NCBI GenBank assembly: GCA_017522945.1
Contig: JAFWXT010000094.1
Coordinates: 1 to 38,894 of the forward strand
Origin: Clostridia bacterium
GTDB lineage: Bacteria; Bacillota; Clostridia; Christensenellales; Borkfalkiaceae
Reading direction: 5' to 3'
DNA: 38,894 nt
A program made the position numbers and the translations under genes. Of this stretch, positions 32,659 through 38,894 are shown one piece after another. Below the pieces are notes generated by a model. It worked only from the letters and a program-made list of their open reading frames with translations, did not search any database and had not been told where the DNA came from. Positions within the stretch are counted from its first letter, which is position 1; the number at the start of each line of letters is the position of its first letter.

Positions 32659-34920
32659 ATGAGAAAAATTATCAATTTAAACAGCGATTGGTTGTTTTAT
32701 AAGGACACTACAATCGAAAAAGTAAGAGAAAACGGCACTTTAGTTAACTTGCCACACACTTGGAATGCAACTGATGGACAAGATGGCGGTAACGATTATT
32801 TCCGCGGAACTTGTTTATACGTTAAAAAACTTTTAAAAAGCGAAGCTTTACTAAACGATTTATGCTTTTTAGAAATTCGCGGGGCTAACTCTTCTGCCGA
32901 CGTATATTTAAACGGCGAGCATTTAGCTCATCACGACGGTGGTTATTCTACTTGGCGTGTTGATTTAACAAGCCATCTTTTAGAAGAAAACGAATTAGTT
33001 ATTGCCGTTGATAACGCGCCTAACGATTACGTTTATCCACAAATGGCAGACTTTACTTTCTACGGCGGTTTATATCGTGACGTTAACTTAGTTTGCGTGC
33101 CAAATGCTCACTTTGACCTTGAATACTACGGTGGCGAAGGCGTTATGATTACGCCAACCGTTACTGGCAAAGATGCAATAGTTGAAGTTAAATCATTTGT
33201 TAAAAATATGAACGAAAACCTTAGCGTTAAGGTTGAAATTTTTGATGGCGAAGAAGTTGTTTGCGAAAGCCTAAGCGCAGACCAAGTTCAAACTTTAAAA
33301 ATTGAAAACGTTCATTTATGGCATGGTAGAAAAGATCCGTTCTTATATACTGCAAAACTTAGCTTAATTAGCGATAATGGCGTTATAGACCAACTTAATA
33401 TTAGATTTGGTTGTAGAACTTTTGAAATTCACCCAGATAACGGTTTTATTTTAAACGGCGAGGAATATCCACTACGCGGTGTATCTCGTCACCAAGATAG
33501 ATTAGGTATCGGTAACGCGCTACTTAAAGAACATCACGAAGAAGATATGGATCTTATTTGTGAAGTTGGCGCAACTACTATTCGTTTAGCACACTATCAA
33601 CACGATCAATATTTTTACGATTTATGTGACGAACGCGGTTTAGTTATTTGGGCTGAAATTCCATATATTTCAAAACACTTACCAAATGGTAGAGAAAACA
33701 CTATTTCTCAAATGCGCGAACTAATCGTTCAAAATTACAACCATGCTTCAATCGTAGTTTGGGGTCTTTCAAACGAAATCACTATGAACGGCGCGGACGC
33801 CGACTTAATGGAAAACCATAATATCTTAAACGATATGGTTCATGAAATGGATAAAACTCGTTTAACTACTATGGCTTGCGTTTCTATGTGTAAAATGGAG
33901 GAACCTTACGTTCAAATTCCAGATACGGTTTCATACAACCACTACTTCGGTTGGTACGGTGGCGATACTTCAATGAACGGCCCTTGGTTTGATAAATTCC
34001 ACGCAATGTTCCCTAATAAACCTATTGGTTGTAGCGAATACAGTTGTGAAGCTTTAAACTGGCATACTTCAAACCCAGTTCAAGGTGACTATACTGAAGA
34101 GTATCAAGCATATTACCACGAAGAACTTATCAAACAATTATTTACACGCAAATATTTATGGGCTACTCACGTTTGGAATATGTTTGACTTCGGTGCAGAC
34201 GCTCGTGCAGAAGGTGGCGAAAACGGTCAAAACCATAAGGGTTTAGTTACTATGGATAGAAAGTATAAAAAAGATTCTTTCTATGCATACAAGGCATGGC
34301 TTACTACCGATCCATTCGTTCACATTTGCGGTAAGAGATATATCGATAGAGTTGAAGACGTTACTAAAGTAACCGTTTATTCTAACCTACCTGAAGTTGA
34401 ACTTTTCGTTAACGGACAAAGTCTTGGTAAGAAACAAAGCGCAGAACACTTCTTCTATTTCGACGTTCCAAACGTTGGCGAAAGCAATCTTGAAGCAGTT
34501 GCAGGCGAATGTAAAGATCAATCTGTTATTAGAAAGGTTGACGAAATGAACCAAGATTACGTTTTAAAAGAAAAGGGCGCAATTTTAAACTGGTTCGACG
34601 TTGAAGCTCCTGAAGGAAGATTCTCGCTTAACGATAAGATTTCAGATATTATGAGTTGTTGGCGCGGTAAACTTTGGTTTATTTTCGGATTTGGCTTAAA
34701 GCTTAAAAAGAAAATGAGCCAAGGTAAAGAAAAGGGTAAGAAAACTAAAGCCGCAGGCTTTGAACTTGGACCTGAAGTTATGCAAATGATGGGTGGCTTT
34801 ACCGTTCTTCGTATGACTAGTATGCTTGGTATGATAAATGTAAACCTTACTAAAGAAGAGCTTTTAAAGATGAATAAAAAGCTTAACAAAATTAGAAAAC
34901 CAATAAAAAAAGATAAATAA
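32659..34920 (+). CDS. Glycoside hydrolase family 2 (beta-glucuronidase or beta-galactosidase type)
   Basis: A 753-residue GH2 enzyme: sugar-binding domain ('VNLPHTWNATDGQDGGNDYFRG'), immunoglobulin-like domain, then the TIM barrel with 'LRGVSRHQD', acid/base Glu373 (VVWGLSNEI) and nucleophile Glu460 (IGCSEYSCE). 'NHKGLVT' (Asn525, Lys527) fits the N-x-K motif that binds the uronate carboxylate in beta-glucuronidases, though related galactosidases can show similar residues. The neighbouring uxuA-eda genes favour a glucuronide substrate. No signal peptide, so it is cytoplasmic, acting on imported glycosides. The last ~105 residues (from about 648) are an additional helical tail ending in basic residues. 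Confidence 0.92.
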   Translation: MRKIINLNSDWLFYKDTTIEKVRENGTLVNLPHTWNATDGQDGGNDYFRGTCLYVKKLLKSEALLNDLCFLEIRGANSSADVYLNGEHLAHHDGGYSTWRVDLTSHLLEENELVIAVDNAPNDYVYPQMADFTFYGGLYRDVNLVCVPNAHFDLEYYGGEGVMITPTVTGKDAIVEVKSFVKNMNENLSVKVEIFDGEEVVCESLSADQVQTLKIENVHLWHGRKDPFLYTAKLSLISDNGVIDQLNIRFGCRTFEIHPDNGFILNGEEYPLRGVSRHQDRLGIGNALLKEHHEEDMDLICEVGATTIRLAHYQHDQYFYDLCDERGLVIWAEIPYISKHLPNGRENTISQMRELIVQNYNHASIVVWGLSNEITMNGADADLMENHNILNDMVHEMDKTRLTTMACVSMCKMEEPYVQIPDTVSYNHYFGWYGGDTSMNGPWFDKFHAMFPNKPIGCSEYSCEALNWHTSNPVQGDYTEEYQAYYHEELIKQLFTRKYLWATHVWNMFDFGADARAEGGENGQNHKGLVTMDRKYKKDSFYAYKAWLTTDPFVHICGKRYIDRVEDVTKVTVYSNLPEVELFVNGQSLGKKQSAEHFFYFDVPNVGESNLEAVAGECKDQSVIRKVDEMNQDYVLKEKGAILNWFDVEAPEGRFSLNDKISDIMSCWRGKLWFIFGFGLKLKKKMSQGKEKGKKTKAAGFELGPEVMQMMGGFTVLRMTSMLGMINVNLTKEELLKMNKKLNKIRKPIKKDK

Positions 34921-34940
34921 TATTTACTTATAAGTAAATA
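34921..34940. repeat. Perfect 20-bp palindrome after the GH2 gene
   Basis: TATTTACTTATAAGTAAATA begins on the first base after the GH2 stop codon. It could be a protein-binding site or a weak AT hairpin; it has no T tract. It lies 14 bp upstream of the internal promoter. Confidence 0.7.
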
Positions 34941-34944
34941 AACC

Positions 34945-34983
34945 TGTAAAACGGTTTACAAAAGCATAAAAAAGTTGTAAAAT
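34945..34983 (+). promoter_or_regulatory. Internal uxuA promoter with operator-like palindrome on the -35
   Basis: TTTACA (34955-34960), a 17-bp spacer and TAAAAT (34978-34983). The -35 is the right half of an inverted repeat TGTAAAACGGTTTACA (34945-34960; one mismatched pair, centred on CG), the shape of LacI- or GntR-family operators. A repressor bound here would block the promoter. No such regulator lies in the window. Confidence 0.6.
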
Positions 34984-34990
34984 TAAAAAA

Positions 34991-35026
34991 GTTAGGTTAG
35001 GTGGAATAAACTCCGCTTAACCTAAC
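34991..35026 (+). promoter_or_regulatory. 5' hairpin of the uxuA transcript
   Basis: GTTAGGTTAGGTGGA pairs with TCCGCTTAACCTAAC around ATAAAC. The two non-Watson-Crick pairs are G-U only on the plus strand, so the RNA hairpin belongs to rightward transcripts. It starts at the predicted transcript 5' end and has no T tract, which fits mRNA stabilisation rather than termination. Confidence 0.65.
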
Positions 35027-35089
35027 GAAATAAAATTATATCGCCTTAAAATTAAGGTGATTAAAATTCGCTTAAAAGGATTAAAAAAT

Positions 35090-36172
35090 ATGAAAATGAC
35101 CTTTCGTTGGTACGGTGAAGGGAATGACCGTATTAAACTTTCTGACATAAAGCAAATCCCCGGTGTTGACGGCATCGTTTGGGCACTTCATCACAAAATG
35201 CCCGGCGAAGTTTGGGAGGAAAGCGAAATTGCCGAAGTTAAGGCTCAATGTGATGCATACGGCTTTAATATTGACGTAGTTGAGTCGGTAAACGTTCATG
35301 ATGATATTAAAATTGGTTTGCCAACTCGCGATATGTATATCGAAAATTACAAAACTACAATTAGAAACCTTGCTAAGTTTGGCGTTAAAGTTATTTGTTA
35401 CAACTTTATGCCTATTTTCGACTGGACAAGAAGTAATCTTTTTCACCCGGTTGGCGATGGTTCTACTGCACTATTCTACGAAAAAAATATGATTCAAGAC
35501 GATTACAACGCTATGGCGAAGTATATTCTTGATTTCACTGAAAAATATAATATGTCATTCCCCGGTTGGGAACCTGAAAGAATGGCTAAGCTTGACGAGC
35601 TATTTAAAGCGTATGAAGGCGTTGATCACGAAAAACTTTGGGCAAACTTAAAATATTTCCTTGAAGCGTTGATGCCAACTTGCCGTGAGTGCGATATCAA
35701 GATGGCTATTCATATGGACGATCCACCATGGGATATTTTCGGTTTACCACGCTTACTCGTTAACGAAGAAAATATCGCACGCTTTTTAAATATGGTTGAC
35801 GATGAATACAACTGTTTAACTTTATGTTCGGGTAGTTTAAACGCAAACCCAGAAAACAACGTTGCAGAAATCGTTCGTAAGCACTGCGATAGAATTGCTT
35901 TTGCTCACATTAGAAACGTAAAGCACTTTGAAAACGGCGATTTTTCAGAAGCAAGCCATAGAGATTGTGATGGTGATACCGGTATTTTAGAAATATTAAA
36001 GGCGTATCACGACTGTGGTTTTAAGGGATATATTCGCCCCGACCACGGCAGACATTTATGGGACGAAGGTCCTGGAAAGGTTCGCCCAGGTTACGGTTTA
36101 TATGACCGCGCGCTTGGTATTATGTATATGCTTGGCGTTTGGGATAGTCTTGAAAAATTCGATAAGAAATAA
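35090..36172 (+). CDS. uxuA: Mannonate dehydratase
   Basis: A 360-residue UxuA, which dehydrates D-mannonate to 2-keto-3-deoxygluconate in the cytoplasm using a divalent metal. Family features: 'MTFRWYGEGNDRIKLSDIKQIPGVDGIVWALHH', 'WEESEI', 'YNFMPIFDWTRS', 'MAIHMDDPPWDIFGLPR', 'LCSGSLNANPENN', 'HIRNVK' and 'GYIRPDHGRHLW'; the histidines and cysteine of the metal site are present. The length is typical of the Bacillota form. The start at 35090 has AAAAGGA 9 nt upstream; the 11-codon longer reading lacks a Shine-Dalgarno. It is the first gene after the internal promoter and is followed 14 nt later by the SDR gene. Confidence 0.95.
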   Translation: MKMTFRWYGEGNDRIKLSDIKQIPGVDGIVWALHHKMPGEVWEESEIAEVKAQCDAYGFNIDVVESVNVHDDIKIGLPTRDMYIENYKTTIRNLAKFGVKVICYNFMPIFDWTRSNLFHPVGDGSTALFYEKNMIQDDYNAMAKYILDFTEKYNMSFPGWEPERMAKLDELFKAYEGVDHEKLWANLKYFLEALMPTCRECDIKMAIHMDDPPWDIFGLPRLLVNEENIARFLNMVDDEYNCLTLCSGSLNANPENNVAEIVRKHCDRIAFAHIRNVKHFENGDFSEASHRDCDGDTGILEILKAYHDCGFKGYIRPDHGRHLWDEGPGKVRPGYGLYDRALGIMYMLGVWDSLEKFDKK

Positions 36173-36186
36173 GGAGAAATATAAAA

Positions 36187-37032
36187 ATGATTAAACTTCC
36201 TATCAATATAGATTATAGCGGTAAAGTTGTTGTTGTTACGGGCGCAGGCGGTCTTATTTGTGGTGCTATGGCAAGAGCTTTTGCTCAATCTGGCGCAAAA
36301 GTTGCCGCACTTGACCTTAATGAAGAGGCTGTAAAAGCTCTTGCTAACGAATTAAAGGCAGAAGGCTTTGTTTGCGAAGGTTACAAAGCTAACGTGCTTG
36401 ACCCAGCAGCTTTAGAAGAAGTGCATCAAGCAGTTCTTCGCGACCTTGGTCCTTGCGATATTTTAGTTAACGGAGCAGGCGGAAACAATCCAAGAGCCAC
36501 TACCGATAACGAATATCAACACGAAGCAAAAGAAGGTGGAAAATCTTTCTTTGATTTACAAGCAGATGGTGTTGACTTTGTATTTAAGCTAAATTTCCAA
36601 GGTACTTTACTTCCTACTCAAGCATTTGCAAAAGATATGGTAGCTAAAAAAGCAGGTTGTATTTTAAACGTATCATCAATGAACGCTTACACACCTCTTA
36701 CTAAAATTCCTGCATACTCTGCAGCAAAGGCTGGTATTTCAAACTTTACTCAATGGCTTGCAACTCACTTTGCAGGTACGGGTATTCGTTGTAATGCAAT
36801 CGCTCCCGGCTTTTTAATATCAGCTCAAAACTATAAATTACTTTTCAATGAAGACGGTACTCCAACTGCAAGAAGTGCTAAAATTTTAAACGGTACTCCT
36901 ATGGGAAGATTTGTTGATGCTTCAGAACTTTTAGGCGGAACGTTATTCTTATGTGATGAAAAATCAGCATCTGCAATCACGGGCGTAGTTCTTCCTATTG
37001 ATTGCGGTTTCGCTTCATACTCGGGGGTATAA
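36187..37032 (+). CDS. uxuB: SDR-family D-mannonate oxidoreductase (fructuronate reductase)
   Basis: A 281-residue short-chain dehydrogenase. The cofactor motif is 'VTGAGGLICGAMARAF', with Asp after beta-2 (ALDLN) favouring NAD(H); 'NGAGGNNP' is the NAG motif, and 'SSMNAYTPLTKIPAYSAAKAG' carries the Ser and Tyr-x-x-x-Lys catalytic residues. The position between uxuA and the KDPG aldolase gene, and the resemblance to Bacillus-type UxuB (an SDR, not the E. coli long-chain enzyme), indicate interconversion of D-fructuronate and D-mannonate. A gluconate 5-dehydrogenase activity is the main alternative. AAGGAG precedes the ATG; the next gene starts 2 nt after the stop. Confidence 0.88.
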   Translation: MIKLPINIDYSGKVVVVTGAGGLICGAMARAFAQSGAKVAALDLNEEAVKALANELKAEGFVCEGYKANVLDPAALEEVHQAVLRDLGPCDILVNGAGGNNPRATTDNEYQHEAKEGGKSFFDLQADGVDFVFKLNFQGTLLPTQAFAKDMVAKKAGCILNVSSMNAYTPLTKIPAYSAAKAGISNFTQWLATHFAGTGIRCNAIAPGFLISAQNYKLLFNEDGTPTARSAKILNGTPMGRFVDASELLGGTLFLCDEKSASAITGVVLPIDCGFASYSGV

Positions 37033-37034
37033 TT

Positions 37035-37589
37035 ATGGAAAGATGCATTCCAGTTGTGGTAATTAAAGATCTTAGCGAAACTGCTCGCATTATGAAAGCT
37101 CTTCGCGCTAACGGAATCAATAATGCAGAAATTACCTTCCGTACTGCATGTGCAAAAGAAGCTATTGCTTTAGCATCAAAAGAATTTCCCGATATGCTTA
37201 TCGGCGCAGGTACGGTTATAAACGCTAAACAATGCAACGAAGCTCTTGAAGCGGGCGCAAAGTTTATCGTTTCACCAGGTCTTTCACCTGCAGTAGCTGA
37301 AATTTGTAAGGCAAACAACGTACCTTATTATCCAGGTTGCGTTACTCCTACTGAAATTATGCAAGCGCTTGAACTTGGTATTGAAGTAGTTAAGTTTTTC
37401 CCTGCAAATATTTATGGCGGGTTAAAGGCATTAAAGGCTCTTTCAGCACCATTCCCACAAGTTAAATTTATTCCTACCGGTGGGGTTGATAGATCTAATA
37501 TTGAAGAATTTTTAGCATTTGACAAAGTTTATGCTATTGGTGGTTCTTTCTTCGTTAAAGAAGCACTTGAAAATTATAAAGGAGAATAA
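37035..37589 (+). CDS. eda: KDPG aldolase (2-dehydro-3-deoxy-phosphogluconate aldolase)
   Basis: A 184-residue class I aldolase that splits KDPG into pyruvate and glyceraldehyde-3-phosphate. Visible: 'IPVVVIKD', Glu32 in 'NAEITFRT', 'IGAGTVINAKQCNEALEAGAKFIVSPG', 'YYPGCVTPTEIMQALELG', Schiff-base Lys120 in 'EVVKFFPA' and the phosphate site 'FIPTGGV'. It is some 20 residues shorter than most family members because the usual N-terminal helix is reduced, but all active-site elements are kept. GGGGG in the end of the upstream gene serves as the RBS. 2-nt spacing to both neighbours indicates tight coupling. Confidence 0.94.
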   Translation: MERCIPVVVIKDLSETARIMKALRANGINNAEITFRTACAKEAIALASKEFPDMLIGAGTVINAKQCNEALEAGAKFIVSPGLSPAVAEICKANNVPYYPGCVTPTEIMQALELGIEVVKFFPANIYGGLKALKALSAPFPQVKFIPTGGVDRSNIEEFLAFDKVYAIGGSFFVKEALENYKGE

Positions 37590-37591
37590 TT

Positions 37592-38614
37592 ATGGATAAA
37601 GTTATTACTTTTGGCGAACTTATGCTTCGTTTAGCACCCGAAAACTATCTTCGTTTCGTTCAAAGCGAAAAATATGAAGCAACTTTTGGTGGAGCTGAAG
37701 CAAACGTTGCTGTTTCACTTGCTAATTACGGTGTTCCAGTAAGTTTCGTTAGTAAACTTCCAACTCACGAAATAGGGCAAGCGGCAGTTAATTCACTAAG
37801 AAAATTTGGGGTTGATACTTCAAAAGTTGTTCGCGGTGGCGAAAGAGTTGGTATTTATTATTGTGAAAAGGGTGCAAGCCAACGCCCATCAAAGGTTATT
37901 TACGATAGAGCGTACTCTTCAATTTCAATGGCAAAGCCTGAAGATTTTGATTGGGAAAGTATTTTAGATGGTGTTAAATGGTTCCACTTTACTGGTATTA
38001 CTCCCGCTCTTGGCGATAACGTTGCCGAAATTTGCTTGCAAGCTTTAAAGGTTGCAAAAGCTAAAGGTATTACAGTTTCTTGTGATTTAAACTTCCGTAA
38101 AAAACTTTGGTCTAAGCAAAAAGCGGGCGAAGTTATGGGTAAACTTTGTGAATATATTGATTACTGTATCGCCAACGAAGAAGACGCGAAAGACGTTTTC
38201 GGTATCGAAGCTGATAACACCGATATTTACGGCGGTAAGCTTAACCACGACGGTTACGTTTCAGTTGCTAAAAAGCTTACTGAAAGATTTAATTTTAAGG
38301 GCGTTGCTATTACTTTACGTGAAAGCAAGAGTGCAAACGATAACGACTGGTCGGGTATGCTTTATACTGGCGGAAAAGCATATTTTAGTAAAAAATATTC
38401 TATGCATATCGTTGATAGAGTTGGCGGTGGCGATAGCTTTGGCGGTGGCTTAATCTATTCGCTTGTAAACGGCAACGAACCACAACAATGCATTGAATTT
38501 GCAGTTGCTGCAAGCTGTTTAAAACACTCGATTGAAGGCGATTACAATATGGTTTCGGTAAGCGAAGTTTTAAATTTAGCAGGCGGTGACGCAAGCGGTA
38601 GAGTTCAAAGATAA
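37592..38614 (+). CDS. kdgK: 2-keto-3-deoxygluconate kinase (PfkB family)
   Basis: A 340-residue sugar kinase of the PfkB/ribokinase family that makes KDPG for the aldolase encoded just upstream. The N-terminal 'TFGELMLRLAP' and 'FGGAEANVAVSLANYG' motif and the C-terminal 'VGGGDSFGGGLIYSL' with catalytic base Asp281 are present, as is 'CDLNFRKKLW', typical of KDG kinases. RBS AAAGGAG. It is the last gene of the uxuA-uxuB-eda-kdgK unit and is followed by a terminator. Substrate assignment comes from context as much as from sequence. Confidence 0.92.
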   Translation: MDKVITFGELMLRLAPENYLRFVQSEKYEATFGGAEANVAVSLANYGVPVSFVSKLPTHEIGQAAVNSLRKFGVDTSKVVRGGERVGIYYCEKGASQRPSKVIYDRAYSSISMAKPEDFDWESILDGVKWFHFTGITPALGDNVAEICLQALKVAKAKGITVSCDLNFRKKLWSKQKAGEVMGKLCEYIDYCIANEEDAKDVFGIEADNTDIYGGKLNHDGYVSVAKKLTERFNFKGVAITLRESKSANDNDWSGMLYTGGKAYFSKKYSMHIVDRVGGGDSFGGGLIYSLVNGNEPQQCIEFAVAASCLKHSIEGDYNMVSVSEVLNLAGGDASGRVQR

Positions 38615-38645
38615 TTTTTTTTAAAACTCTTAATTATAAAAAAGT

Positions 38646-38685
38646 AAGCCTATAGAGCGATTAACTCCTACTATAGGCTTTTTTT
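38646..38685 (+). terminator. Terminator of the uxu operon
   Basis: AAGCCTATAG pairs with CTATAGGCTT, followed by a T run, 32 bp after the kdgK stop. Confidence 0.9.
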
Positions 38686-38771
38686 AGTATATTTTTCAGA
38701 TGGATAAACAAAAAGAAATCACTAATAAAAATGAACTGCACCCCAAAAAGTGAACGGATAAAAAAAGGCTA

Positions 38772-38805
38772 AACAGGAAGGAATTAAGATTTCTTCCTGT
38801 TTTTT
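38772..38805 (+). terminator. Inward-facing terminator at the IS end
   Basis: AACAGGAAG pairs with CTTCCTGTT, followed by TTTTTT on the plus strand. It would stop transcription entering the element from the uxu side, antisense to the transposase. The stem overlaps the transposase stop region. Confidence 0.65.
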
Positions 38806-38894
38806 AATCTTTTAGTGTTGTAAAAAATTAACCAATCTTCAACAATTGCTATGTATTCTTCTAAACTTGTGATATAATTGTTGTACAAAGTCTC
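38784..38894 (-). CDS. IS3-family transposase OrfB, C-terminal 36 residues (partial)
   Basis: An open frame on the minus strand that runs off the window edge and ends at TAA (38786-38784). It translates to ETLYNNYITS, LEEYIAIVED, WLIFYNTKRLKNRKKS. The 'I..YI..YN.KRLK' ending is the usual C-terminus of the IS3/IS150 OrfB DDE integrase. It is too short to judge whether the transposase is intact. Confidence 0.75.
   Translation of the reverse strand, partial: ETLYNNYITSLEEYIAIVEDWLIFYNTKRLKNRKKS

Larger units (their letters stand above)
38732..38894 (-). mobile_element. End of an IS3-family insertion sequence, cut by the window edge
   Basis: TGAACTGCACCCCAAAAAG (38732-38750, continuing TGAAC) resembles the terminal inverted repeat of IS150-like IS3 elements (TGnACTGnCCCCAAAAAGT type). 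Just inside lies the 3' end of a transposase reading frame on the minus strand. The element continues past the right edge, so its other end and the target duplication cannot be seen. Confidence 0.75.

Noticed and set aside
34991..35026. Riboswitch upstream of uxuA
   Set aside because: Only a single simple hairpin is present, with no conserved aptamer core, junction or terminator/anti-terminator pair.

Overview
This is an AT-rich chromosomal window, probably from an anaerobic, gut-associated Bacillota (Clostridia-like; Christensenellales is a guess). The reasons are: a type II-A CRISPR-Cas locus, AddAB recombination nuclease, a low-GC Gram-positive style heterodimeric ABC exporter under MarR control, Ser/Asp-rich lipoproteins, a BspA-like leucine-rich repeat lipoprotein, and a hexuronate/Entner-Doudoroff operon. 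Nearly every gene has a clear purine-rich ribosome binding site and many have readable -35/-10 promoters. No sequence search was run; family names come from motifs.

Left part (1-6706): a complete type II-A CRISPR-Cas9 system. It is transcribed leftwards as cas9-cas1-cas2-csn2, then a leader ending in ATTTGAG, then an array that runs off the window (8 repeats and 7 complete spacers visible). A short tracrRNA is transcribed rightwards just upstream of cas9 from a strong promoter. The bulged anti-repeat fixes which strand of the repeat is the crRNA. One spacer has a perfectly palindromic 20-nt guide.

Surface and housekeeping part (6841-15126): two leftward lipoprotein genes that share an N-terminal domain. 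One is an M6-like metalloprotease; the other is a secreted ComEC-like metallo-beta-lactamase protein with nine 54-bp repeats and three C-terminal Cys repeats. They are followed by a cluster of mini-hairpins, tRNA-Pro(GGG), a low-molecular-weight tyrosine phosphatase, DUF2188 and DUF1294 proteins, and the LRR lipoprotein.

Middle part (15199-29420): marR plus two ABC exporter half-transporters with an operator-like palindrome at the promoter, an acyl-ACP thioesterase, addB-addA, a small membrane protein whose start codon is buried in a terminator-like hairpin, and a TIR domain fused to a SAM methyltransferase. The fusion is the least conventional protein here and the best candidate for an undescribed activity.

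Right part (29444-38685): an AraC regulator is divergent from a glucuronide utilisation cluster: GPH-type transporter, GH2 glycosidase, then (behind an internal promoter with a palindromic operator candidate and a 5' hairpin) uxuA, an SDR fructuronate reductase, KDPG aldolase and KDG kinase. Together these would import a glycoside, release a hexuronate and degrade it to pyruvate and glyceraldehyde-3-phosphate; the uronate isomerase is not in the window. The window ends inside an IS3-family element (from about 38732).
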